This document shows, in pieces, positions 6,919 to 14,214 of a stretch of 42,857 nt of DNA. Numbering within the stretch: the first letter of the stretch is position 1; each line of letters opens with the position of its first letter. The notes under the pieces are model-generated. The model worked only from the letters and a program-made list of their open reading frames with translations, was not told the origin of the DNA and searched no databases. The DNA is from an uncultured Erysipelotrichaceae bacterium (lineage in GTDB: Bacteria; Bacillota_I; Bacilli_A; Erysipelotrichales; Erysipelotrichaceae). The stretch spans positions 1-42,857 of the forward strand of contig CAMNFS010000011.1 in assembly GCA_946537255.1 (NCBI GenBank), written 5' to 3'. Position numbers and translations under genes: made by a program.

Positions 6919-9345
6919 TCAGAGCTTTCCGCCATTTACTTCCGTATTTTCGTCAATGGACTCTGTTCCGGGGTTTCCGTCTGTACGCGGAGTCGCCCCG
7001 GTATTCAGATCTTCGGAAGGCGCGGTGTCTCTGCGTCTTCTTCTGCCCATTCCTTCTCCTGGCATACCGTTTCCCGGTGCTGTCTCAGAAGGATCGGAAG
7101 AGAAGCCTTCCGGACGCTGAGAGCCGCCATGCTGGAACATACCGCCGGAAAACTGACTTCCCTGGGTGGTGTTGATCAGACTGATTGTATCGGATATCTC
7201 ACAAGTACCGATTTCCTTTCCATCCTGTTGAATGGTATAGGTTTTTCCTTTTTCCAGTCTGTCGGATGCGATCACCAGATCGCTGAAGGATTTTTCGCTT
7301 GCATAGCTGAGGATGGTTTTTCCATCCGCGTCACGGACTTCAACGGTTCCGGTTCCGGATATGCCGACTTTGATCATCCCGACGGACGCTTTGTTCGGAG
7401 CCTGTGCCATTCCGCTGGCGCCGCCGGCCAGGATGGTACCGCCGTTTACGGTGAAGCTGCCCGCGTAATCAATCGCGCCGTTGCCGGAGTTTTCCGGTCC
7501 GTAGACGGTGACCGTACCTGCGTTCATGGTGATGCTTCCATTGGCGTCAATGCCGTCGCCCTTTGCGTCCACAATGACAGTTCCGCCGTCAATCGTAATC
7601 GTGGAGCCATCATCCTGATTCATTCCATAGGATGTCTCACTCAGCTTGTTTGCGCAGTTGATGCCGTCATCACTCGCTTTTACGGTAACTGTTCCGTCCT
7701 TGACAGCGATATGGGTCGCCTCAATTCCTTCATAGCTTTCCGCAATCACGATATCGCCGCTTTCAATCGTCAGAGTGTCATCCGCATGCAGCGCGTCATC
7801 GCCAGCGCTGACCGTCAGTTTATTCACGGCAATGGTCAGGTTGCTGTCGGCGTTGACCGCATCGTCACTGGCATTGATCACATAGGTTCCGCCTTTGAGC
7901 GTAATCGAACCGTCCGTACTGATGCCTTTGGAAGACTCACTGGTATCCGTCGCTGTTTCTTCGGTGGTTTTTTCAGAAGCTTCGGTTTGCGTGGACTCGG
8001 TTTCCTTTGTGCTTTCTTTCGACTTCTTCTCGGTCGCTGCCTCGGTTTTATCCGTTTTGCCGGTGGTTTCTTCGTTTTCCTTTGTCTGTGATCCCGAGGT
8101 TTCCAAAGTTCCATCCTTTTCTTTTCCGCTTTCGTCCGTCTGTTCCATCAGGGAGCTGCTCTTTGGATCGCGGGGTGCAGGGATTTCTTCCGGCTCAATG
8201 AAACTGTAATCATCGAGATCATCGAGGAAACGCTCATAATCCTCCATGGACCACGGAACCATTCCATAGTAATCACTGAAGTCATCGTCATAGAAGAAAG
8301 AGCCAAACCACTCATCCCAGTCTTCCTCTTTCATCCCATTGTCAAGGGATCCAGGAGTTTCCATAGTCCCCTGTCCATTCAAACCGGAGGAGTCCCCGGG
8401 AACCGGCATGTTGTTTTCTTCCTGGAGCCGTCTGTTTCCGAAGAATCCGCCGTTTCCTTTTCCAAAGCTGTCGGTATGCGCTGGCGCGTTGACATATCCG
8501 CCGCCGGCGACAATTGAAATATCACTGTCATCGCCGCTGACATCTCCGGTTGCCTGAATGCCGTCATCCCCGGCTGTAATATTTATTACCCCGCCGCTGA
8601 TGGTCACATCCGCCTTTACGGTTACCTCACCGGTTGTATCATCACTGTCACCGGCCTTCAGTCCGTCTTTTTCGGAAGTAATGGTCAGAATTGAATCCTG
8701 AATCAGAAGATTCTGATTGGCGTCAATCCCGTCGGAAGCGGCTGTGATATTCACAAGCGCGCCGCTTACCGTTACCTTGTCATTGCCGTGAACCGCGTCT
8801 CCTTTTTCCGAGGTGAGATTCAATGATCCGCCGCCGGTAATCACAAGATCATCCTTGGCATAGACGGCGCCTTTCTTTTCATCGGCGTTTTCCCCGCTGG
8901 CGGAGATTGTTTCCGTAGTACCGGTCAGTGAGGTCAGAATGACTTCCTTTGCGTTTTTTACATAGATGGCCGGACCATTGGCACTGTGGATCTCTGCTCC
9001 GTTCAGAAACAGACGGACGCTGTCGCTGTCGGTGGTATCGATTGTCACACTGCCGTTATTCAGGGTTCCCGAAAGGACATAGGTACCGGCTGCCGTGATG
9101 GTAATGTCACTGCCGGAAACCGAAGCCCCGTTTCCTTTGATCTCCGCGCTTTCCCCTTTCAGAGAAATCTGTACCGCGGATGCTTCATCATAGGTTTCAT
9201 CCGCGGACGTTTCATAAAGGGAAAACGCTTTTGGAACGGAAATCTCAGCGGTGCTGTATGCCAGTGGTCCTGCACTCTGCACACTGGTGCATCCACTGGT
9301 CATCATGAGCGCGAGAACAGACGAGAGTATGGAACGAACGGTCAT
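6919..9345 (-). CDS. Exported beta-helix carbohydrate-binding protein (Cthe_2159/PF14262-like)
   Basis: An 808-residue exported protein. Residues 1-19 form a short signal peptide ending MTSGC, a weak lipobox, so it is probably a lipoprotein. After residue 70 the protein consists of repeats such as SDDGI, GDDGI, KGDGI and GDDAL alternating with ITI/VTV strands. This is the calcium-rich right-handed beta-helix of the Cthe_2159 family, known to bind cellulose and pectin-like acidic sugars. Residues ~290-465 are an acidic, then Thr/Glu/Lys/Ser-rich, low-complexity insert splitting the helix in two. The tail is polar with no anchor motif. AAGGAGG precedes the ATG. It lies 25 nt behind the DUF4956 gene, its usual partner. 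Confidence 0.88.
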   Translation of the reverse strand: MTVRSILSSVLALMMTSGCTSVQSAGPLAYSTAEISVPKAFSLYETSADETYDEASAVQISLKGESAEIKGNGASVSGSDITITAAGTYVLSGTLNNGSVTIDTTDSDSVRLFLNGAEIHSANGPAIYVKNAKEVILTSLTGTTETISASGENADEKKGAVYAKDDLVITGGGSLNLTSEKGDAVHGNDKVTVSGALVNITAASDGIDANQNLLIQDSILTITSEKDGLKAGDSDDTTGEVTVKADVTISGGVINITAGDDGIQATGDVSGDDSDISIVAGGGYVNAPAHTDSFGKGNGGFFGNRRLQEENNMPVPGDSSGLNGQGTMETPGSLDNGMKEEDWDEWFGSFFYDDDFSDYYGMVPWSMEDYERFLDDLDDYSFIEPEEIPAPRDPKSSSLMEQTDESGKEKDGTLETSGSQTKENEETTGKTDKTEAATEKKSKESTKETESTQTEASEKTTEETATDTSESSKGISTDGSITLKGGTYVINASDDAVNADSNLTIAVNKLTVSAGDDALHADDTLTIESGDIVIAESYEGIEATHIAVKDGTVTVKASDDGINCANKLSETSYGMNQDDGSTITIDGGTVIVDAKGDGIDANGSITMNAGTVTVYGPENSGNGAIDYAGSFTVNGGTILAGGASGMAQAPNKASVGMIKVGISGTGTVEVRDADGKTILSYASEKSFSDLVIASDRLEKGKTYTIQQDGKEIGTCEISDTISLINTTQGSQFSGGMFQHGGSQRPEGFSSDPSETAPGNGMPGEGMGRRRRRDTAPSEDLNTGATPRTDGNPGTESIDENTEVNGGKL

Positions 9346-9370
9346 ATTTCCTTCCTCCTTTTCTTTTCAA

Positions 9371-10039
9371 TCAGAGTTCTGTACCGGCAGGTGCCATCAG
9401 GCTTGACTGAACGGTCAGATTCCCGTTTCTGGTACGGATCATATCCAGCATTTCCTTTTCCTTGGCCGGATCTTTGAGAATGACTTCATAGCGCAGCTCA
9501 TAAAGCGCTCCGAGATTGACCGTGCGCATTGCAGTAAGATCAGCTCTCTTTGTATAAGTCGCGTAGATATCACGGAAGGCATCCGCGTAATCGAGATCCT
9601 CCGGAATCGTGATCATCAGATAACGAAGGCTTTCCGGCTGATCAAACAGTCTGGTTTTTGTCATCGCGTAGGCCATCGCGGTAATCAGCGCCGTCATTGC
9701 CATGGCGAAGGTCACATAGCCCATACCGCACGCCAGACCTGCCCCCATCGCGAGAAACACCGCGGCGATATCACTGCTCTTTCCAGGCAGGGACCGGAAT
9801 CTTACCAGCGAGAACGATCCCGCTACCGCGACTCCTACCCCGAGATTTCCATTGACCATCATGATGACGGCCATGACAATCACCGGCAGAAATGCGGTGG
9901 TCATCGCGAAGGCTTTGGAAGTATGACTGACTGATTTATACGCGATCGATATAATCATGCCGCAGACAATGGCTGAGGCGGTACAGAGAAGGATCTCTGT
10001 GGCGGTAAGTTCGGTGCTGACTAATATTGAATGAAACAT
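9371..10039 (-). CDS. DUF4956 membrane protein
   Basis: A 222-residue integral membrane protein of the DUF4956 family. About four hydrophobic segments lie between residues 14 and 127, with the conserved FSLVRFRSLPGKSSDIAAVF loop between them. The C-terminal ~85 residues form a soluble, ferredoxin-like region beginning near LMITIPEDLDYADAF. Its function is undefined in the literature I know. The family is nearly always encoded beside a VTC-domain polyphosphate polymerase-like protein and often a CotH or Cthe_2159 protein, as here. Its start overlaps the VTC gene end by 19 nt, and AAGGAGA precedes the ATG. Confidence 0.9.
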   Translation of the reverse strand: MFHSILVSTELTATEILLCTASAIVCGMIISIAYKSVSHTSKAFAMTTAFLPVIVMAVIMMVNGNLGVGVAVAGSFSLVRFRSLPGKSSDIAAVFLAMGAGLACGMGYVTFAMAMTALITAMAYAMTKTRLFDQPESLRYLMITIPEDLDYADAFRDIYATYTKRADLTAMRTVNLGALYELRYEVILKDPAKEKEMLDMIRTRNGNLTVQSSLMAPAGTEL

Positions 10040-10818
10040 GGTGCATTCTCCTTTCGTGTAAGTGCGGTGTGAAATACCGGTTCAGCAGCCGGGATCACGG
10101 ACACACTGTGTTTTCTGGAACGGTTCTCAAGATCAGAGTAGATCGCTCCGTATTTTGAAAATGTATGGCGATAGAGCTTCATTTCGCTCAGGATCTTCGT
10201 CAGCCACATCGGGTAACGGTCGCTGACCTTGATCTCAAGAAGCACATCATCGCTGCAGGTGATCAGCTTTTCCTCTCCGGTCCGATGCAGGGAAAGATGA
10301 TCCAGCCGGTAACAGATATCCGTATCGAAGGTGATTCTCAGATCCTTTTCTTCCTTTCCGGAAAAGGCTTTCCGATGGTAGGCAATGAACATTTTCTCCT
10401 TCAGATTCCGGGTTTTCACCAGATAGTCGATTTCTTTCGCGATCTGACTGTCCTGATTCAGAGCCTGGCCTTCTTCGATATATGCGTGAGCCTGTTCCTC
10501 ATTCAGGGAAATTCTCCGCTTGACTCCGGTCTTCCCGAATTTCTTTTTGATTTCGAGATAGCATGGTGTCCCGGCATCCGGTTCCCCATAGGTTCTCAGT
10601 CTCAGCTTTTCCTTGTACTGAGGATGATCAAGGCAGTTGATGATCAGCGCATGATCCTCTGTATCGTAATAGATGTTATGCAGTTCGTATTCCGGATACC
10701 TGTCCGGTACGATGTGCGCCATCGCCTTTTCAAGAAACGCTTCATACTGCTTCCTGTTCAGAGGGTATTTGTGCTCCACCCGCATCATGGTGGCCTCATA
10801 AACAGCTTCCTGATTCAT
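10021..10818 (-). CDS. VTC-domain polyphosphate polymerase-like protein
   Basis: A 265-residue cytosolic protein of the VTC/triphosphate-tunnel fold. MRVEHKYPLN near the N-terminus gives the basic tunnel residues. YYDTEDHALIINCLDHPQYKEK, KLRLRTYG, CYLEIKKKFG, KRRI and the late LLEIKVSDRYPMWLTKIL supply the alternating acidic and basic tunnel strands. Yeast Vtc4 makes polyphosphate with this fold; the bacterial DUF4956-linked group has not been shown to. The frame runs further upstream, but TAAGGAGG seven bases before the ATG at 10818 fixes the start. It is the first gene of a three-gene operon that also encodes a membrane and an exported beta-helix protein. Confidence 0.88.
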   Translation of the reverse strand: MNQEAVYEATMMRVEHKYPLNRKQYEAFLEKAMAHIVPDRYPEYELHNIYYDTEDHALIINCLDHPQYKEKLRLRTYGEPDAGTPCYLEIKKKFGKTGVKRRISLNEEQAHAYIEEGQALNQDSQIAKEIDYLVKTRNLKEKMFIAYHRKAFSGKEEKDLRITFDTDICYRLDHLSLHRTGEEKLITCSDDVLLEIKVSDRYPMWLTKILSEMKLYRHTFSKYGAIYSDLENRSRKHSVSVIPAAEPVFHTALTRKENAPCFIQY

Positions 10819-10850
10819 ATCCTGCCTCCTTACATGCAAAAGAATAGAAA

Positions 10851-10883
10851 ATGAATCTGTGAAGCGTTTGAATGAAATGTGAA
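10851..10883 (-). promoter_or_regulatory. TTCA direct repeats upstream of the VTC operon
   Basis: On the - strand TTCACA (10883-10878), TTCAAA (10872-10867) and TTCACA (10863-10858) are spaced 11 and 9 bases apart, 40-65 bases before the VTC start. The spacing recalls the TTAACA repeats bound by PhoP in Bacillus. That a polyphosphate-type gene would respond to phosphate is only an idea. The rest of 10884-11104 shows no clear hairpin or core promoter. Confidence 0.3.
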
Positions 10884-11104
10884 CTTTTTCTGAAGATCCT
10901 GAAGGTCTGAAAAACAGGTGTACTTCCCGCTCCCCGTGCTTCAAAGAACCCGTTTGATCCTTCTTATTCTTGTTTATCAGGACGGCGGGTAACTCATGGA
11001 AGCAATACGATCAGCCAGGCATGATATATAAACATCTTCTGCTCTTTTCTTTCTTCCCTCTTTTTACGGAAAGCATATGGAACCATAAAAAAGAGAACTG
11101 CAGG

Positions 11105-12325
11105 TTACAGTCCTCCGTTTGCGGCATTCAGCTGATAGTTCTGAATTCTTGAAATGCGGCGGGCAAGCAGTGCGCATAACGCCTCGATCCGCTCATTGGG
11201 TATTCCCGTCTGTGATTGATAGCGCACCATCTTGTCCGCAAATACCTGCGGCATGTCCTGCAGTACGCTGAAGTCAAACCGCTGTACATTCCCGCACAGG
11301 GTCAGAAGATCTTCGTGGCTGAAATGACGGGCGTTGAGAAACTTGCAGGTACGGTGATTCTCATAATCCGCAAGCTCCGGTGTCTTCACAAAGCAGCCAA
11401 GTCCCGTTCCGGTATCGAAAATCGGAGCCATGGCAATCCATTCATTGGTTTCCGCGTCCGTGAGAATTCCGTGATTCTGAAGATGCCGGTCTGTATTCAT
11501 CATGAGATAATCCAGTACAATCTGCTCATCGAGACGGTCACTGGCATCACTGATGCCATGATTTTCCAGGGTATCAAGAAACAGATCAATCCAGAATTCC
11601 TTTTTGCTGGTCTTTACGGTCTTGAGTACGTTTTCCGCCGTCACCAGATCCGTATGTTTGTTCAGAAAGTTTTCGCAGGCACTGACCAGCTGATGTTCAT
11701 AGATCCGCACGTCATAGGCCACTGCTTTCATTCCCAGCCGCAGCGCCATCTCGGACGCGAGCCATTCATTGATGCACTCCTGCTGATGAAAGCCGGTGCT
11801 TCCCTTCAGAAGATAGAGACTCTCTCCCTTCTTCATCCATGCCTTGCGGTGATATCCGCACAGGGTATTGTTCGGGGTATGCATGGCAGTCTCCGGGGGA
11901 TTGTAATGATCAATGCGGAACATCGCCTTGGCGAAGCCTTCCTGATCAAACGGCCGGTCAAAGAAATTCAGCCGGTGATAATGCAGGTCCTCATTCTCCG
12001 GCATCAGCCAGTAGTTGTCCGAAACCGAAAGCGCGTATTCCATCTCCAGAAGATCCTTGGCATCGTCAATGGAAAACCGTCGCTTCAGACGCTCCACATC
12101 CACCCGGTAATCGGGGATGCCCCGCCAGAACAGCCAGTAATTCAGACTCTGAACATCCAGGTCCTTTCCCGTCAGCACCACACCGACCGGTATATGGGTC
12201 GGATGGTGGATGACCCGTATCTTTCGAAATCCATGGGTATAGGTATCGTAGTCCCCGCTCAGTACTCTGTGGTTCCGGTGCATGAGCGTCACTTTCTTTG
12301 TCAGATGAGGAATCGTCAGTCTCAT
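11105..12325 (-). CDS. HipA-like Ser/Thr kinase domain protein, no HipB partner
   Basis: A 406-residue protein with the HipA C-terminal kinase fold. LYLLKGSTGFHQQECINEWLASEMA gives the P-loop-like region and helix, NTDRHLQNHG around residue 288 is the catalytic NxDRHxxN loop, and PIFDTGTGL is the metal-binding DFG-like motif. E. coli HipA phosphorylates glutamyl-tRNA synthetase; the target here is unknown. No HTH HipB antitoxin gene is adjacent. The frame opens with a GTG at 12331, but the ATG at 12325 is better placed: AGGTG is 3 bases upstream and a TAAAAT -10-like box is at 12334-12339. It is a single-gene unit. Confidence 0.82.
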   Translation of the reverse strand: MRLTIPHLTKKVTLMHRNHRVLSGDYDTYTHGFRKIRVIHHPTHIPVGVVLTGKDLDVQSLNYWLFWRGIPDYRVDVERLKRRFSIDDAKDLLEMEYALSVSDNYWLMPENEDLHYHRLNFFDRPFDQEGFAKAMFRIDHYNPPETAMHTPNNTLCGYHRKAWMKKGESLYLLKGSTGFHQQECINEWLASEMALRLGMKAVAYDVRIYEHQLVSACENFLNKHTDLVTAENVLKTVKTSKKEFWIDLFLDTLENHGISDASDRLDEQIVLDYLMMNTDRHLQNHGILTDAETNEWIAMAPIFDTGTGLGCFVKTPELADYENHRTCKFLNARHFSHEDLLTLCGNVQRFDFSVLQDMPQVFADKMVRYQSQTGIPNERIEALCALLARRISRIQNYQLNAANGGL

Positions 12326-12394
12326 ATGCACCTATTTTACATCATCCCTCTTTGAAAGAAAGCCTTGAAAATCCACGGGTACTGGCATGGAAAA

Positions 12395-12423
12395 GAAAAA
12401 CGATGCAGATTCAACTGCACCGT
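12395..12423 (-). terminator. Terminator of the TetR operon
   Basis: On the - strand ACGGTGCAG (12423-12415), loop TTGAAT, and CTGCATCGT (12408-12400) form a 9-bp stem with one G-U pair, then five T residues. It begins 5 bases after the stop codon of the coiled-coil gene. Confidence 0.8.
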
Positions 12424-12428
12424 CTTCA

Positions 12429-12779
12429 TCAGCGTTTCTCAATTGCGCTGAGCTGCGCCTCCAGAAGCTCAATCAGACGCCTCTTGTTCTGAATCAGATC
12501 CATCAGATCCGCGTCCTCGAACTCCCTGACGCCGTTTTTCCGGCTTTCATAATACGCTTCTCCAAGCCGCATATAGGCTTTGTTCAATGCTCTGCGGTGT
12601 TCACCGATCTCAGAGCGCAGTTCCATCTTCCTGCGTTCTTCCTCAATGGTTTTCCGGATATCCCGGGTACTGTCATTGACAAAGCTGACGACTTTGTCCG
12701 ACTGTACATCGACATTTCTGATCCAGGCTTCTGCCTGCTGTCTCAGCTGTTCCTTCAGTCTGTTGAGTTCATCTGCCAT
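12429..12779 (-). CDS. Small coiled-coil protein of unknown function
   Basis: A 116-residue charged, helical protein without signal peptide or membrane segment. Two long heptad-like stretches (roughly residues 1-25 and 35-115, rich in Leu, Ile, Glu, Arg and Lys) suggest a coiled-coil dimer. Residues around 58-75 (GEHRRALNKAYMRLGEAYYESRK) recall small zinc-ribbon-linked helical proteins of Bacillota, but the ribbon itself is absent here. I do not recognise a family. It overlaps the TetR gene by 11 nt and is co-transcribed with it, so it is probably produced in response to the TetR signal. Confidence 0.72.
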   Translation of the reverse strand: MADELNRLKEQLRQQAEAWIRNVDVQSDKVVSFVNDSTRDIRKTIEEERRKMELRSEIGEHRRALNKAYMRLGEAYYESRKNGVREFEDADLMDLIQNKRRLIELLEAQLSAIEKR

Positions 12780-13347
12780 TCTGGTTTCCTGCCTTTCTTA
12801 TCATATCTTCAATCATACGGTAGATTTCCTGAATATCCGTACCCGCATGTCCTGCCAGATCCGCCATACCGCTGACAAGAAGTTTGGCGAAATACTCCGG
12901 ATTCGGCACCTGGGTGCGATTCAGCCGGTTGCCTTCCTCCAGAAGCTGACGGAGTGTTTCAGACGCAGTCTCCTTGGCTTCATCGAGGGAACGGGACGAG
13001 AGGATGGTGAGGTCAATGTTGTCATTGACTCCATGCAGGTTCTCCCACATCACCCTGAAGCTTGCGATGGTGTTCTGAATGAATCCCTCCAGACGGTCAT
13101 CAAAATCGCTGCTCGGGTCGAGGGAATCCGCGATTGCCCTGCGGAATTCATTGTTATACTTGTCGGAGATCGCGTCAATCACATCATCCTTGGAGGAAAA
13201 ATAATAATAGAAGAGCCCTTTGGCTACGTTCATTTCCCTGACAATGGCATTAACGGTCGTATCTACGATTCCATTCTCCTTGAACAGCTTTTCCGCCGCT
13301 TCCACAAATTCCGTCCGACGGATTTCCGTATCCTTGTTTTCCTTCAT
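12769..13347 (-). CDS. TetR/AcrR-family transcriptional regulator
   Basis: A 192-residue repressor. Residues ~8-55 are the TetR DNA-binding domain: FVEAAEKLFKENGIVDTTVNAIV and then MNVAKGLFYYYFSSKDDVIDAI, the characteristic helix-turn-helix and Phe-Tyr-Tyr-Tyr signature. The C-terminal region is the usual helical ligand and dimer domain, whose inducer cannot be read. AGGAGG lies 8 bases before the ATG. It is the first gene of an operon with the coiled-coil protein, and a perfect palindrome overlaps its own promoter, strongly suggesting autorepression. No efflux pump is adjacent. Confidence 0.92.
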   Translation of the reverse strand: MKENKDTEIRRTEFVEAAEKLFKENGIVDTTVNAIVREMNVAKGLFYYYFSSKDDVIDAISDKYNNEFRRAIADSLDPSSDFDDRLEGFIQNTIASFRVMWENLHGVNDNIDLTILSSRSLDEAKETASETLRQLLEEGNRLNRTQVPNPEYFAKLLVSGMADLAGHAGTDIQEIYRMIEDMIRKAGNQNGR

Positions 13348-13367
13348 TTCTTCCGACCTCCTGTTTC

Positions 13368-13396
13368 AATATAATCACTGACTGACCGTCGGTCAA
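13368..13396 (-). promoter_or_regulatory. TetR promoter with overlapping palindromic operator
   Basis: On the - strand TTGACC (13396-13391), a 17-base spacer and TATATT (13373-13368) make a good sigma-A promoter. The 13-bp perfect palindrome TGACCGTCGGTCA at 13383-13395 covers the -35, and one arm is repeated as TGACTGAC just beside it. This is the expected position for TetR autorepression. Confidence 0.8.
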
Positions 13397-13430
13397 TAGA
13401 AGAATTCATTTTCCTTCTGCCATTTTCCGA

Positions 13431-13436
13431 TACAAT
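13431..13436 (+). promoter_or_regulatory. -10 box of rlmA giving a leaderless mRNA
   Basis: TACAAT ends 6 bases before the ATG at 13443, so the predicted transcription start falls on or next to the start codon. No Shine-Dalgarno sequence is present. Confidence 0.5.
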
Positions 13437-13442
13437 GAAGAT

Positions 13443-14213
13443 ATGATTCTGACCTGCCCTGTCTGTGGGAAACCACTGCTCAAGCAAGAACGCAGCTATG
13501 TCTGTGAAAACAGGCATTCCTTTGACTGCGCCAGAAGCGGCTATGTCAATCTTCTTCGCTCCTCTTCCTCTTCCCATGGGGACAACCGGGAGATGACAAA
13601 GGCAAGAACCGCCTTTCTTGAAACCGGAAGCTATGCCTTTCTGCGGGATGAACTGGCAGGGATTCTGGAAGAGAAACAGGATGGAATCCTATTGGATCTA
13701 GGCTGTGGTGAGGGCTATTACACCAGCGTCCTTCCTGCAAGGGAGCGCTATGGATTCGATATCTCGCGCGATATGATCAATCACGCCGCAAAGCGGGATA
13801 AAAAGACCATCTATGCCGTGGCCTCCATTTTCGATCTGCCGGCAGGCGATGCCTGTGCCGATGCCGTTCTTACCTGCTTTGCGCCTTGTTCCGAAGCGGA
13901 AATCCTGCGGATTCTGAAGGATGACGGCATGTTTGTATTTGTTTCACCCGGACCGTCTCATCTCAGGGAACTGAAGGAAGTGCTTTATGATGATGTCTAT
14001 GATAATGAGACTCAGGAGCGCTTTGTTTCTCTGCGCATGGAAAAAGAGCATCTGATCTCTTCCACATTCGCGGTGGATCACGATGCCCTTTCCAATCTGT
14101 TTCTGATGACGCCTTATTACTACCATACCGGCAGGGAACGGAGCGCGCGGCTTGACGCGATAGAATCCATGTCCCTGACTGCTGAATTTCTGATCCGGAT
14201 CTACCGGAAGTAG
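13443..14213 (+). CDS. rlmA: 23S rRNA (guanine-N1)-methyltransferase, RlmA type
   Basis: A 256-residue SAM-dependent methyltransferase. The N-terminus carries a zinc site formed by Cys5, Cys8, Cys21 and His25 (CPVCGKPLL and CENRHSFD), followed by SGYVNLL, exactly as in RlmA(I)/RlmA(II), which methylate G745 or G748 of 23S rRNA. The Rossmann SAM motif is ILLDLGCGEGYYT near residue 82, with YGFDISRDMINHAAKR after it. In Gram-positive bacteria the RlmA(II) enzyme modifies G748 and influences tylosin and telithromycin binding; which guanine is used here is inferred. It is divergent from the TetR gene and ends 1 base short of the malic enzyme gene on the opposite strand. Confidence 0.9.
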   Translation: MILTCPVCGKPLLKQERSYVCENRHSFDCARSGYVNLLRSSSSSHGDNREMTKARTAFLETGSYAFLRDELAGILEEKQDGILLDLGCGEGYYTSVLPARERYGFDISRDMINHAAKRDKKTIYAVASIFDLPAGDACADAVLTCFAPCSEAEILRILKDDGMFVFVSPGPSHLRELKEVLYDDVYDNETQERFVSLRMEKEHLISSTFAVDHDALSNLFLMTPYYYHTGRERSARLDAIESMSLTAEFLIRIYRK

Positions 14214-14214
14214 C

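Noticed and set aside
6820-8091. A 423-codon frame opposite the beta-helix gene.
   Set aside because: It is a shadow of the repetitive beta-helix coding sequence, with no ribosome site and no recognisable domain.
10819-10944. A longer start for the VTC protein.
   Set aside because: A perfect TAAGGAGG precedes the internal ATG at 10818, and the extra residues are not conserved-looking.
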